Shown in pieces: positions 49,872 to 58,833 of a stretch of DNA of 64,000 bases; the first letter of the stretch is position 1, and every line of letters starts with the position of its first letter. The stretch comes from Pseudomonas sp. CC120222-01a (lineage in GTDB: Bacteria > Pseudomonadota > Gammaproteobacteria > Pseudomonadales > Pseudomonadaceae). Location: NCBI RefSeq assembly GCF_003097235.1, contig NZ_QEQQ01000020.1, positions 44,505-108,504 on the forward strand, given 5' to 3'. The position numbers were made by a program, and so were the translations under genes. The notes below the pieces were generated by a model, which saw only the letters and a list, made by a program, of their open reading frames with translations, was not told the DNA's origin and did not search any database.

Positions 49872-50636
49872 TCATGCCGCAACCGCGCGCATGATGAAGA
49901 ACAGCAGCGAAGGCCCAAGCAGGCAGCCCAGAGCCGTGTAGAACGCCGCCGTCAGGCAACCATAAGGCACCAGTTTCGGGTCGGTGGCCGCTAGCCCACC
50001 GGCCACACCACTGGAGGTGCCCATCAAACCGCCAAAAATCACGGCGGTGCGGGGGTTGTTCAGGCCGATCATCGGCGCCACGAACGGTGTGACCACCATC
50101 ACCAGGATCGCTTTGACCAGCCCGGCGGCAATCGACAGCGCCATCACTTCGGAGCTGGCGCCGATGGCAGCACCGGTCACCGGGCCAACGATGTAGGTCA
50201 CGGCACCGGCACCGATCGTGGTCAGGCTGACCGCATCGGTGTAACCGAATGCCATGGCCACACCGACGCCCGCGACAAACGACACCCCAATGCCAAAGAA
50301 CAATGAAACGACGCCCGAGACACCGGCACGCTTGAGCTCATCGATGTTCACCCCGAAAGCCGTGGCGACAATGGCGAAGTCGCGCAACATCGCGCCACCC
50401 AACAGGCCGATACCGGACAGCAGCGGAATATCCACCAGCCCTTTCTGCCCGCCTGTGAGCGCCCCGCCGAAATAACTCAGGACCAGGCCCAGGAAGATCG
50501 CGATGGCCGAGCCGTGCAGGCGGCCGCGGGTCAGCCTGGCGGACAGCCAGTAAGAGAGCCACATGGTCACACCGATGACGGCAAAGCCACTCACCAGCCC
50601 ATAACCACCGATTACTTTCATCATGGATTCGTACAT
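49872..50636 (-). CDS. madM: malonate transporter subunit MadM
   Basis: A 254-residue membrane protein with about nine helices, the larger subunit of the MadLM malonate:sodium (or proton) symporter. It shows VIGVTMWLSYWLSARLTRGRLHGSAIAI, GGAMLRDFAIVATAFG, GAVTYIVGPVTGAAIGAS and GGLMGTSSGVAGGLAATDPKLVPYG. The ATG at 50636 was chosen; a GTG three codons earlier overlaps the madL stop. Last gene of the mdc operon. Confidence 0.88.
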   Translation of the reverse strand: MYESMMKVIGGYGLVSGFAVIGVTMWLSYWLSARLTRGRLHGSAIAIFLGLVLSYFGGALTGGQKGLVDIPLLSGIGLLGGAMLRDFAIVATAFGVNIDELKRAGVSGVVSLFFGIGVSFVAGVGVAMAFGYTDAVSLTTIGAGAVTYIVGPVTGAAIGASSEVMALSIAAGLVKAILVMVVTPFVAPMIGLNNPRTAVIFGGLMGTSSGVAGGLAATDPKLVPYGCLTAAFYTALGCLLGPSLLFFIMRAVAA

Positions 50637-50641
50637 GGCGA

Positions 50642-51043
50642 TCACCGCTGTGGCGTGGTCAGAGGTTTGTCGGCAACCGGCTCAGGCTTTTTTTGGCCCA
50701 AGCGGTCCAGCAGCGGCACCATGGCGAAACTGGCCACCACCGCAACAGTGCCGGCAAGAATGGCCATAGGCCCGCCGGACAGCGCGCCAAATACGTTCTG
50801 CTGTGCGGCCATGGCCACCACGATGGGGATGTAGATGGCGCTCCAGAACTCCACGCCCTGTTCGGACTTGGCCGTGATCAGGCCGCGCTTGTTGAGGTAA
50901 CTGCCGATGAAGATCAGCAGCAGCATGGCAATGCCCACTCCACCGACGTTGGCAGGCACGCCCAGAAGCTTGCCCAGCAGCTCACCGATAAACAGGCCCA
51001 AAAGGGTGCACATGGCCAGGAAGGCCACACCGTAGATAATCAT
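50642..51043 (-). CDS. madL: malonate transporter subunit MadL
   Basis: A 133-residue membrane protein with four helices: MIIYGVAFLAMCTLLGLFIGELLG, VGGVGIAMLLLIFIGSYL, SAIYIPIVVAMAAQQNV, ILAGTVAVVASFAMVPLL. It is the small subunit that works with MadM. It follows mdcH after 63 bases and is nearly contiguous with madM. Confidence 0.88.
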   Translation of the reverse strand: MIIYGVAFLAMCTLLGLFIGELLGKLLGVPANVGGVGIAMLLLIFIGSYLNKRGLITAKSEQGVEFWSAIYIPIVVAMAAQQNVFGALSGGPMAILAGTVAVVASFAMVPLLDRLGQKKPEPVADKPLTTPQR

Positions 51044-51106
51044 TATTGTTGTCCTCGCGTTGGGTCGAAGTTGCTTGTTGTTGTCCTTCGAAAAACACGG
51101 CGCGTG

Positions 51107-52024
51107 TCAGTGTTGATTCACCTCCTGGCGCAACAGCGCATCGACGGTATCCCAGCGGGTGGCTTCGAGGGCAACCACCCGGCCCTGTTCGAACACCGGG
51201 CGAGCCAGGCCGCTGAGTACGCTGCCCGGCGGCATTTCCACATGCAAACGCACGCCGCGTTCATAGGCGTTGCGCAACGTAGCACGCCAGTCGACCAGCC
51301 GGGCCATGTTGCCGGCCAAGTCATCGCGCAGGCGCTGTGGATCGAAGATCGGCCGCGCACTGCTGCCACTCAGGTAGGTGATGCGCGGGCGATGGAGTTC
51401 GACGCTGGCGAACGCAACCGCCAGCTCGGCGGCCGGGCCGTCGAGCAATGCGCAGTGGGACGGCACGCTCACCGCCAGGCGCGTGGCCACGCCCTGGCCG
51501 CGGCCACGCGCCCTGGCGGCGACCTCGGCCATGGCCGTGTCGCTGCCGGCGATGACGATCTGGTTGTCGCTGTTGAGGTTGGCCAGGTACACCTCGCCGC
51601 CCACCTCAACCAGCAAACGTTCGACACTGCCCAGGTCGAGGCCGCTGAGGGCGGTCATGCCGTAGCCCTGTGGGTAGGCCCGCTGCATCAGCTCGCCACG
51701 CAAGGCCACCAGGCGCACCGCATCGCCGAACGCCAGTGCCCCGGCCGTCACGGCGGCGGGATAAGCACCGATGGACAGGCCGGCCACATAGTCCGGCGCC
51801 GGGCTGCGCTGCAGCAGCCAGCGCGACCAGGCCACCCCGGCCAGCAGCAGGCACAGCTGCACGGCACGGGTCGACTGCAAGGCCTGATTGCTGTCGAGCG
51901 CAGCAACCTGTTCACCCAGTGCATCACTAGCCTCTTCCAGTAGCAGCGTGGCGCCCTCAGGCAGGCGCTGCAGCATGCCTGCCTGTTGCGCGCCCTGGCC
52001 AGGGAAAGCGAACAGGCTGCTCAC
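51107..52024 (-). CDS. mdcH: malonyl-CoA:ACP transferase MdcH
   Basis: A 305-residue acyltransferase of the FabD fold that loads malonyl groups onto the decarboxylase acyl carrier protein. N-terminal FAFPGQGAQQAGML, nucleophile elbow GLSIGAYPA (Ser), then the arginine-containing ALRGELMQRA, and catalytic His in SVPSHCALL. The start is a GTG at 52024 overlapping the mdcG stop (GTGA). Confidence 0.9.
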   Translation of the reverse strand: MSSLFAFPGQGAQQAGMLQRLPEGATLLLEEASDALGEQVAALDSNQALQSTRAVQLCLLLAGVAWSRWLLQRSPAPDYVAGLSIGAYPAAVTAGALAFGDAVRLVALRGELMQRAYPQGYGMTALSGLDLGSVERLLVEVGGEVYLANLNSDNQIVIAGSDTAMAEVAARARGRGQGVATRLAVSVPSHCALLDGPAAELAVAFASVELHRPRITYLSGSSARPIFDPQRLRDDLAGNMARLVDWRATLRNAYERGVRLHVEMPPGSVLSGLARPVFEQGRVVALEATRWDTVDALLRQEVNQH

Positions 52025-52635
52025 GCTGCACACTCCAGCGCATTCCATGGGTCGGCGACAAGGCGTGCGCCTTGGGCTGACTTGAGCAGTACCCGGCGGG
52101 CGACACCCGCCCACTCGCGCAGGGCCACGGCACCCGCCGGCGTCTCCAGCTGCACATCGATGCGGCACGGGCCGCAATCGAGAATGTCCAGCAGCTCGCG
52201 TGCCTTCGTGCGGGTCATGAACTGCGGCGTGCGCACCAGCAGATCGAGGTCGCTGGCGCCATGCACGACGTTGCAGCCGGTGGCCAACTGGTACCCCACA
52301 CCTCCGGTCGGCCCCCAGGCCAGCCCGCTGGCATCGAGCACGGGTGCCACCGAGCCCAGCGCCCGCAAGGCTGGCCAGGGGCTCTGCCCCGCCCCGCGCA
52401 ATGCCTCGGGGCTTAGCTGTCGCTGGATATCGCGCACGCGCATCTGCACACCCAGGCGCTGCTCACGCCCCTGCCCGCGCACGCCCACCGCCACCCAGCC
52501 GCTGGCACAGGCGGCACGCCGCACCACCACCGGCTGCCCGGCAGCCAATGCCTGTATGGCCCAGGCAGGCGCATCGGCAGGCAGCTCGGCCAGGGGCATG
52601 CCCCAGAGCAGGTCATGTGGCTGCGGCAGGTTCAT
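52021..52635 (-). CDS. mdcG: phosphoribosyl-dephospho-CoA transferase MdcG
   Basis: A 204-residue nucleotidyltransferase that attaches the triphosphoribosyl-dephospho-CoA prosthetic group to apo-MdcC. The family region SDLDLLVRTPQ carries the two catalytic Asp residues, and CRIDVQLETPAGAVALREWA the third. The ATG at 52635 follows the mdcE stop by one base. Confidence 0.88.
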   Translation of the reverse strand: MNLPQPHDLLWGMPLAELPADAPAWAIQALAAGQPVVVRRAACASGWVAVGVRGQGREQRLGVQMRVRDIQRQLSPEALRGAGQSPWPALRALGSVAPVLDASGLAWGPTGGVGYQLATGCNVVHGASDLDLLVRTPQFMTRTKARELLDILDCGPCRIDVQLETPAGAVALREWAGVARRVLLKSAQGARLVADPWNALECAA

Positions 52636-52636
52636 C

Positions 52637-53428
52637 TCAGGCCTCCTGCCACTGGCTGCGCAGGCGTGCGCGCACGTCACGGGAGGCACTGCGGTTTTCA
52701 CCGTTCAACCGCGATGTCAGGTCAGTCGAGTTGCCGATATCGCGCACGGCCTCGGCCAGGCAGGCACGTACTTGCGCAATGTCGGTGGCACTTGGCGCCT
52801 CGGCGCTCTCTACCTCAAGACGCCGCCACAGCAAACCCAGCGAGGCGTAACTGGCGAGGTCATAGGCCATCGGCGGCACCTCGGCGGCGAGTGCCTCCAG
52901 CTGTTCGACACTGCGCAGGGTAATCCGCGCTGCCGCCGCCTTGCCCATGGCATGCACCATCACCCCGCTGTCATCCAGGGCGATCAACCGTTGCGCCTGG
53001 TAGCCGTGGGCCAGGAACGCACCCGACATGGCCTTGCCGACCAGCAGGCCAATCACCGGGTGCCCCGCCAGGCGTGCTTGAGCATAGGCCTGCACGGCGC
53101 CGGCCAGTGCCTGGTGGATACCGAGGGCTTCTTCCCGGCGGCCATAGGCCTGGCTTGGCACATCGATGACGGCAACAATGGCGCGCTTCTCGCCGCTGCG
53201 GTCCAGCTCGACCGCATCGCTCACGGCCTTGGCCAGGCCCCAGCCTTCCAGCAGGCCAACTTCGCCCTCTCGCGCCCGTGGGAACGGGTTGTGCGGGTCC
53301 GGCACCACGGCAATGAAGCGCGCCAGGCGGTTGTCCAGTTCGCCATCGACCACCCGCAACGAGGCGGGATAGCCTGCCAGCGGTTCACCACCGGCCAGGC
53401 CCGGCAGCCAATTCAAGGCACGGTTCAT
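52637..53428 (-). CDS. mdcE: malonate decarboxylase gamma subunit MdcE
   Basis: A 263-residue carboxyltransferase-like subunit, crotonase fold, that forms the decarboxylase core with MdcD. Recognisable: VVPDPHNPFPRAREGEVGLLEGWGLA, VDVPSQAYGRREEALGIHQAL, VGKAMSGAFLAHGYQAQRLIAL. The ATGA overlap with mdcD shows coupling. Confidence 0.9.
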   Translation of the reverse strand: MNRALNWLPGLAGGEPLAGYPASLRVVDGELDNRLARFIAVVPDPHNPFPRAREGEVGLLEGWGLAKAVSDAVELDRSGEKRAIVAVIDVPSQAYGRREEALGIHQALAGAVQAYAQARLAGHPVIGLLVGKAMSGAFLAHGYQAQRLIALDDSGVMVHAMGKAAAARITLRSVEQLEALAAEVPPMAYDLASYASLGLLWRRLEVESAEAPSATDIAQVRACLAEAVRDIGNSTDLTSRLNGENRSASRDVRARLRSQWQEA

Positions 53429-54273
53429 GGGGCATCTCCTTGGTAGAGGGCACGCACGGCAGCGGCGTCCAGTTGCGGGCAATCGGCGCCCAGGCTGGCC
53501 AGGCGCTCCAGGTACCAGGCATGGCGACCAGCGCGGTTGGCTGATGGCGTGTCCAGCAGTTGCAGCAGCTGCTGGCGAATGCTGTCGACGTCGTCCGCCA
53601 CATAAGCGTCCACCAGGCCGCTGGCGTGGCGTTGTTCGCCACCGGTCAGGCTCCAGATGAACGGGCGGTCCTTGGCGTCGTACTCGGCGATCCCGGCCTC
53701 TTGCTCGATCACTTGCGGGCCGTTGAGGCCCAGGCGTGCTTCGCGGGTGACCAGCAAGTGGCTGCACAGCCCGGCCGCGATGGACATGCCGCCGAAGCAG
53801 CCGACCGAGCCTGCGACCAGGCCAATCACCGGTTGATGGGCGCGCAGCTCGATGATCGCCGCCTGGATCTCGGCAATCGCCGCCAGGCCGAGGTTGGCCT
53901 CTTGCAGGCGCACACCGCCAGTTTCCAGCAGCAGCACAGCGCAGGTAGGGATGCCGTTGCGGTTGTCCTCGATGGCCAGTTCCAGGGCGCCGGCAATCTT
54001 GGCGCCGCCCACCTCGCCCATGCTGCCGCCCTGGAACGCGCCTTCGATGGCGGCGAGCACGGTATGACGGCCATTGAGCAGGCCCTTGGCGATAACCACG
54101 CCGTCGTCGGCCTGGGGCACGATGCCCTGGCGTGGCAGCCATGGCGACATCAGGCGGTCGAACGGGCCGAGCAATTCGCGGAAGCTGCCAGCATCGAGCA
54201 AGGCACGGGCGCGCTGGCGGGCGCCGAGTTCGACGAAGCTGCGGCTTTGCAGCAGGCGGGCGGTGTCAGTCAT
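53425..54273 (-). CDS. mdcD: malonate decarboxylase beta subunit MdcD
   Basis: A 282-residue biotin-independent decarboxylase subunit related to acetyl-CoA carboxylase beta. SFVELGARQRARALLDAGSF opens the domain; GAFQGGSMGEVGGAKIAGALELA, LLLETGGVRLQEANLG and GSVGCFGGMSIAAGL form the acyl-binding oxyanion loops. It overlaps mdcC by 8 bases and mdcE by 4. Confidence 0.9.
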   Translation of the reverse strand: MTDTARLLQSRSFVELGARQRARALLDAGSFRELLGPFDRLMSPWLPRQGIVPQADDGVVIAKGLLNGRHTVLAAIEGAFQGGSMGEVGGAKIAGALELAIEDNRNGIPTCAVLLLETGGVRLQEANLGLAAIAEIQAAIIELRAHQPVIGLVAGSVGCFGGMSIAAGLCSHLLVTREARLGLNGPQVIEQEAGIAEYDAKDRPFIWSLTGGEQRHASGLVDAYVADDVDSIRQQLLQLLDTPSANRAGRHAWYLERLASLGADCPQLDAAAVRALYQGDAP

Positions 54274-54565
54274 GGGCAATCTCCTCGAAGCCTTGCTCCA
54301 GGCGCAGGCGCACAACGCCAGGGGTGGCGCCGAAGTCGTGGATGTCGATCTTCACGGCAGGCAGCGAGCGGCCGTCGAACAGGCGCTGGAACAGTTGCTC
54401 CCAGCGTGCGCTGCTGCCGTTGACCGAGGTGACCACCTGGATCTCCAGGCGCCCGGCACTGCCAGGCTCGATCAGCACTTCCAGGTCGCCGGAACTCACA
54501 CAGCCGACCAAGGTGCGGCCACGGCCAGGCTCGGCGGCGGGGAATTGAAAGTTCAGGGTTTCCAT
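54266..54565 (-). CDS. mdcC: malonate decarboxylase acyl carrier protein MdcC
   Basis: A 99-residue acyl carrier protein bearing the 2'-(5''-triphosphoribosyl)-3'-dephospho-CoA arm. The attachment region is CVSSGDLEVLIE, with Ser24/Ser25 as candidates (Ser25 in the Klebsiella protein, from memory). METLNFQFPA marks the start at 54565, one base after the mdcB stop. Confidence 0.9.
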   Translation of the reverse strand: METLNFQFPAAEPGRGRTLVGCVSSGDLEVLIEPGSAGRLEIQVVTSVNGSSARWEQLFQRLFDGRSLPAVKIDIHDFGATPGVVRLRLEQGFEEIAHD

Positions 54566-54566
54566 T

Positions 54567-55523
54567 TCACAGGCTCCCGGCTTTGTCGAGGAACAGGCAG
54601 GCGGCCAACAGATCGGCGGCGCCGCCCGGTGAGGCATTCAGTTGCAGCAGTTGTGCGTCCAGCAGGCGCAGTTGACGGCGGCCATCGAGGCTGGCGCAGC
54701 CACCCGCCAGCAGCACCGCACGGGCGCCCGCCTGCAGGGCTTGCAGGCCTTGCGGGCCGGCGCGCCAGAGCACGCAGGTGTCGCTGAGCGCGGCCATGAT
54801 CGCCAGCAAGGCATCCAGCCGGGCGTGGCTTTCGCTGGCGCCGGCGGCGCGGCTGCGACGCAGTTGTGGCAGGCCGTGTTCGAGCACGGCGGGGAAACCT
54901 TGCTGGGCCTGCTCGCGGGCACCGCTGGCGCCGTAGCGGTGGCGGACGTGGGTGCCATGGCTTTCCCGAATCGGGGCTGCTGGGTCGTCGATCAGGGCGA
55001 TGCGGCCGGCACGGGCGGCAACCGCCTGGGGATCGGCCTTGGTATCGAGCGCTTGCGCGGCCACCAGCAGGCCAAGGGCCCAGATCGCGCCGCGATGGGT
55101 GTTGATGCCGCCCGTAGTGGCGAGCATGGCCTGTTCGCCTTCACGGCCGATGCGGCCCAGCTCGGCGCGCAGCGGTTGGCTGATCTCGCCATGGGCCTGC
55201 GCGGTTTCGGCCATCTGTCGCAGGCAAGGCCACAAGGCTAGGGCTGAGGCATGCATCAGGGCCAGGGTCATGTCGGTGTGGGCGCCACTGCTGCGGCGGT
55301 CGACCAGGCCGGGTTTGGGCGACAGGTCGGCTTCGTCGATGAGGGCCTCGACGGCCAGGTCGGCCAGATAATCAGCCTGGGAAATATCGGTTTGTTGTGC
55401 GGGCCTCTTCGCGGGCACGCCCGCTCCCACAGGGACCGCGCCGAACTGGAGTTCACTACTAACCCTGTGGGAGCGAGCGTGCTCGCGAAGAAGCTGATGC
55501 GGTTTCAAGTCGTGCGCAGTCAT
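54567..55523 (-). CDS. mdcB: triphosphoribosyl-dephospho-CoA synthase MdcB with REP-encoded N-terminal insertion
   Basis: 318 residues. The body (from DYLADLAVEALIDEADLSPKPGLVDRRSSGAHTDM) is standard CitG/MdcB, which makes the prosthetic-group precursor from ATP and dephospho-CoA. The first 45 or so residues are unusual: LLREHARSHRVSSELQFGAV and so on are encoded by a REP doublet (55404-55492) lying in frame. The start is fixed by a TGATG overlap with the mdcA stop, so the REP sequence is probably translated. Normal homologues have a short leader here. Confidence 0.87.
   Translation of the reverse strand: MTAHDLKPHQLLREHARSHRVSSELQFGAVPVGAGVPAKRPAQQTDISQADYLADLAVEALIDEADLSPKPGLVDRRSSGAHTDMTLALMHASALALWPCLRQMAETAQAHGEISQPLRAELGRIGREGEQAMLATTGGINTHRGAIWALGLLVAAQALDTKADPQAVAARAGRIALIDDPAAPIRESHGTHVRHRYGASGAREQAQQGFPAVLEHGLPQLRRSRAAGASESHARLDALLAIMAALSDTCVLWRAGPQGLQALQAGARAVLLAGGCASLDGRRQLRLLDAQLLQLNASPGGAADLLAACLFLDKAGSL
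55404..55492. repeat. REP pair inside the 5' end of mdcB
   Basis: Inverted units cctcttcgcgggcacgcccg (55404 on) and gagcgagcgtgctcgcgaag (ending 55490) with flanking cccacaggg/ccctgtggg. Unlike the other REP pairs in this window it lies within a coding frame and keeps it open. Confidence 0.85.
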
Positions 55524-57184
55524 CACCAGCTCCTGAACCGTGCGGGCGGGTTGTAGAGGCTGCCGGACCATTCGACCAGGTCGGCGATGCTGCGCGCGGC
55601 GAGCAGCTCGCGGCTGGCGTCGGTGCGGCGGATGCCGAGGTCCTCGGGCAAGGCGATCAGGCCTTGCTGGCGCAGGCGCAGGGTGTCCTTGGGGTTGTGG
55701 CGCAGGCCAATGGCGGTGACCCCGGCCACGGCGGCGATCATCTGCTGGCGCTCCTCCAGGCTGCGCGCCTTGTACAGGTAGGCGATGCCTTCCTCGGTGA
55801 GCAGGTGGGTGACGTCGTCGCCGTAGATCATCACCGGCGCCAGCGGCATGCCGGCCTTCTTCGCCACCTCCACGGCGTCGAGGGTTTCGACGAAGGTAGG
55901 TTTGCCGCCTTCCTGGTAGGTCTCGACCATCTGCACCACCAGCTTGCGGCCACGTTCAAGCATCGTCTCGGGCACGGTCATGTCGAGCCAGGCCGGGGTT
56001 GCATGGCGCCGGCCGCGGGGGTCATGGCCCATGTTCGGCGCCCCGCCGAAGCCCGCCAGGCGGCCACGGGTGACGGTCGAGGAATGGCCGTCGCCATCGA
56101 CCTGCAAGGTCGCGCCGATGAACAGGTCGACCGCGTACTGCCCGGCCAGCTGGCACATCATGCGATTGGAACGCAGCGAGCCATCGCGGCCAGTGAAGAA
56201 CACGTCCGGGCGCTGGGCAATGTAGTCCTCCATGCCCAGTTCGGTACCGAAGCAGTGCACGCTCTCGACCCAGCCGGTCTCGATGGCCGGGATCAGGGTC
56301 GGGTGCGGGTTGAGCGTCCAGTTGCGGCAGATCTTGCCTTTGAGGCCCAGCGACTCACCGTAGGTGGGCAGGATCAGCTCGATGGCGGCGGTGTTGAAGC
56401 CAATACCGTGGTTCAGCGACTGCACCTGGTGTTTCTCGTAGATGCCGCGAATCGCCATCATCGCCATCAGCACGTGCACCGGCTTGATATGGCGCGGGTC
56501 GCGGGTGAACAGCGGCTCGATGTAGAACGGCTGGTCGGCGACCACCACGAAGTCGACCCAGGACGCCGGAATGTCCACCCGTGGCAGGTCGTCGACACGG
56601 TCCACCAGCTGGTTGACCTGGGCGATCACCAGGCCGTCGCTGAAGGCGGCAGGCTCGACCAGCGCCGGGGTGTCTTCGGTGCTGGGGCCGGTGTACAGGT
56701 TGCCGTCGCGATCGGCCATGAAGCCGGCGACCAGGGTGACATTGGGAATCAGGTCGACCAGCAGCCGCGAATACAGCTCGATATAGGTGTGGATGGCGCC
56801 GACTTCGAGCAGGCCGTCTTCGAGGAGTTGGCCGATACGCAGGCTCTGCGGGCCGGCGAAGGAGAAGTCGAGCTTGCGGGCGATACCGCGTTCGAACAGG
56901 TCCAGGTGCTCGGCGCGGCTGACGCTGGGCATGATCATGTGCAGGTCGTGCAGGCGCTCAGGGTCGGCCTTGGCCAGCGAGCGCGAAAGGAAGTCGGCCT
57001 GCTTCTGGTTGTTGCCTTCGAGCACCACCCGGTCGCCAGGGGCGATCAGCAGTTCAAGGGCTTCGACGATCCGCTCGGTGGGCAGTACCACACCGTCGGC
57101 CAGGTGACGGACGCGGTCCAGGCGGCGCTGCTTCTCGGCGCGTCGCCTGGACCATTGCGGCGGTGGATTCTTCGTTATGGTCAT
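55523..57184 (-). CDS. mdcA: malonate decarboxylase alpha subunit MdcA (acetyl-ACP:malonate ACP transferase)
   Basis: A 553-residue CoA-transferase-type subunit that exchanges acetyl for malonyl on MdcC. WSRRRAEKQRRLDRV opens the protein; VVLEGNNQKQADFLSRSL, FGTELGMEDYIAQRPDVFFTGRDGS and GRLAGFGGAPNMGHDPRGRRHATPAW are family landmarks. First gene of the nine-gene mdcABCDEGH-madLM operon; the promoter region with a palindrome at 57261 lies upstream. Confidence 0.93.
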   Translation of the reverse strand: MTITKNPPPQWSRRRAEKQRRLDRVRHLADGVVLPTERIVEALELLIAPGDRVVLEGNNQKQADFLSRSLAKADPERLHDLHMIMPSVSRAEHLDLFERGIARKLDFSFAGPQSLRIGQLLEDGLLEVGAIHTYIELYSRLLVDLIPNVTLVAGFMADRDGNLYTGPSTEDTPALVEPAAFSDGLVIAQVNQLVDRVDDLPRVDIPASWVDFVVVADQPFYIEPLFTRDPRHIKPVHVLMAMMAIRGIYEKHQVQSLNHGIGFNTAAIELILPTYGESLGLKGKICRNWTLNPHPTLIPAIETGWVESVHCFGTELGMEDYIAQRPDVFFTGRDGSLRSNRMMCQLAGQYAVDLFIGATLQVDGDGHSSTVTRGRLAGFGGAPNMGHDPRGRRHATPAWLDMTVPETMLERGRKLVVQMVETYQEGGKPTFVETLDAVEVAKKAGMPLAPVMIYGDDVTHLLTEEGIAYLYKARSLEERQQMIAAVAGVTAIGLRHNPKDTLRLRQQGLIALPEDLGIRRTDASRELLAARSIADLVEWSGSLYNPPARFRSW

Positions 57185-57260
57185 TGGGTGACTCCACGGG
57201 TTCGCTGTCGTGGAGGCACATTAGGGCGGGGTTGGTCGGGGGATCAATCAAGCTGGGGGG

Positions 57261-57277
57261 CTGACCGTTACGGTCAG
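57261..57277. promoter_or_regulatory. palindrome upstream of mdcA, candidate MdcR operator
   Basis: CTGACCG, three bases, CGGTCAG: a perfect 7-bp inverted repeat 77 bases before mdcA, a good place for LysR activator binding. Confidence 0.5.
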
Positions 57278-57318
57278 GGTAATGAATTAGCATTCGAGCT
57301 GTTTGCCTGGAGCCTTTC

Positions 57319-57592
57319 AGCGCCTGTCAGATCGAGCGCCGCCCGCGCGGCGCATCGCGGGCAAGCCCGCTCCCACATTTGTTTCGGGCCAGTCACTCCT
57401 GTCCCGCCAACAGGATCCGCCTTGGTGCATGACTGAAAATTGATGAAAAGCAGTTGCGCCCACCTCGATATCGAAGGGAACAAACAAGGCAGTCCCTGTT
57501 GGCTTCATAGGAGAGATTGGTCCGAAACAAATGTGGGAGCGGGCTTGCCCGCGATGCGCCGCGCGGGCGGCGCTCGATCTCACAGGCGCTGC
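57319..57592. repeat. long palindromic element, copy 2
   Basis: Same element as at 44277-44610 and in the same orientation: REP-containing arms (agatcgagcgccgcccgcgc and its inverse), the aacaggatccgccttg/caaggcagtccctgtt inner arms, and a loop sharing gatgaaaagcagttg and atatcgaagggaacaaa. The outermost 40 bases of each arm are more diverged from copy 1. Between mdcA and the hydrolase gene at 57747. Confidence 0.88.
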
Positions 57593-57746
57593 AGAACCCA
57601 AGCCAGGAACAACTCAAGGCATAAACGCACGATCCCCCTGCAGATTTGTCCATTGCGTAAGATAAATTCGCATGCCAGGATCCAGCGATCCTCCAGCGCA
57701 CTCCAGACTTCACTTGGAAAATCAATAACAAAGCAGGGAGAACGCG
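57593..57746 (+). promoter_or_regulatory. leader of the hydrolase/dehydrogenase operon
   Basis: 154 bases between the palindromic element and the hydrolase start; presumed promoter, with AGGGAGA as the ribosome site at about 57735. No gene seen. Confidence 0.35.
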
Positions 57747-58817
57747 ATGACCGCGCACGCTCATACCTCGGCAACGGCTCATGTACTGGCCGAGGTCCGC
57801 AACCAGATTGGCCACCTCACCCTCAACCGCCCTGCCGGCCTCAATGCCCTGACCCTGGACATGGTGCGCAGCCTGCGCCAGCACTTCGACCAATGGGCCG
57901 AAGACCCACAGGTGCAGGCCGTGGTCCTGCGCGGCGAAGGCCCCAAGGGCTTCTGCGCCGGGGGCGATATCCGCTCGCTGCACGACAGCTACAAGGCCGG
58001 CGAAACCCTGCACGAAGACTTCTTCGTCGAGGAATACGCCCTGGACCTGGCCATCCACCGCTACCGCAAGCCGGTGCTGGTGTTGATGGACGGTTTCACC
58101 CTCGGTGGCGGCATGGGCCTGGCCCAGGGCTGCGACCTGCGCATCGTCACCGAACGCAGCCGCCTGGGCATGCCCGAGGTTGGCATCGGTTACTTCCCGG
58201 ACGTCGGCGGCAGCTACTTCCTCTCGCGCATCCCGGGCGAACTGGGCACCTACCTGGGCGTCAGTGGCGCCCAGATCCAGGCTGCCGACGCCCTGTACTG
58301 CGGGCTGGCCGACTGGTACCTGGCCAGCGACAAGCTTGCCGCGCTGGATGAAGGCCTGAACACCCTGCGCTTCGGCGACCACCCGCTCAAGGACCTGCAG
58401 AACCTGCTGGCCAGGCTTGGCAGCCAGGTGCTGGACGATGCGCCACTGGAAAAACTGCGCCCGGTCATCGACCACTTCTTCGCCCAACCCGACCTGGCCG
58501 CGATCATCGAGCAACTGCGTGCGGTGAGCATCGGCGACAGCCACCAATGGGCGTTGGCCACCGCCGAACAGCTGGAAAGCCGCTCGCCGCTGGCCATGGC
58601 GGTTACCCTGGAGATGCTGCGCCGCGGTCGCCACCTGGCGCTGGAAGACTGCTTCGCCATGGAGCTGCACATCGACCGCCAGTGGTTCCAGTACGGCGAC
58701 ATCATCGAGGGCGTGCGCGCCCTGATCATCGACAAGGACAAACAGCCACGCTGGAACCCGCCGACCCTGGCCGGGCTGTCGCGCCAGCGGGTCGACCAAT
58801 TCTTCGAAGGCCTGTGA
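57747..58817 (+). CDS. 3-hydroxyisobutyryl-CoA hydrolase-type enoyl-CoA hydratase family protein
   Basis: A 356-residue crotonase-fold enzyme of the ECH_2 subgroup, which includes 3-hydroxyisobutyryl-CoA hydrolase of valine degradation. The oxyanion loops are GFCAGGDIRSL and DGFTLGGGMGLAQGCDLRIVT. MPEVGIGYFPDVGGSYFLSR carries the catalytic Glu/Asp pair of the hydrolases. The long C-terminal helical region (about 130 residues) is typical. It is followed 16 bases later by an acyl-CoA dehydrogenase gene, which supports a branched-chain acyl-CoA role. Confidence 0.85.
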   Translation: MTAHAHTSATAHVLAEVRNQIGHLTLNRPAGLNALTLDMVRSLRQHFDQWAEDPQVQAVVLRGEGPKGFCAGGDIRSLHDSYKAGETLHEDFFVEEYALDLAIHRYRKPVLVLMDGFTLGGGMGLAQGCDLRIVTERSRLGMPEVGIGYFPDVGGSYFLSRIPGELGTYLGVSGAQIQAADALYCGLADWYLASDKLAALDEGLNTLRFGDHPLKDLQNLLARLGSQVLDDAPLEKLRPVIDHFFAQPDLAAIIEQLRAVSIGDSHQWALATAEQLESRSPLAMAVTLEMLRRGRHLALEDCFAMELHIDRQWFQYGDIIEGVRALIIDKDKQPRWNPPTLAGLSRQRVDQFFEGL

Positions 58818-58833
58818 GCCCGGGAGTACACCG

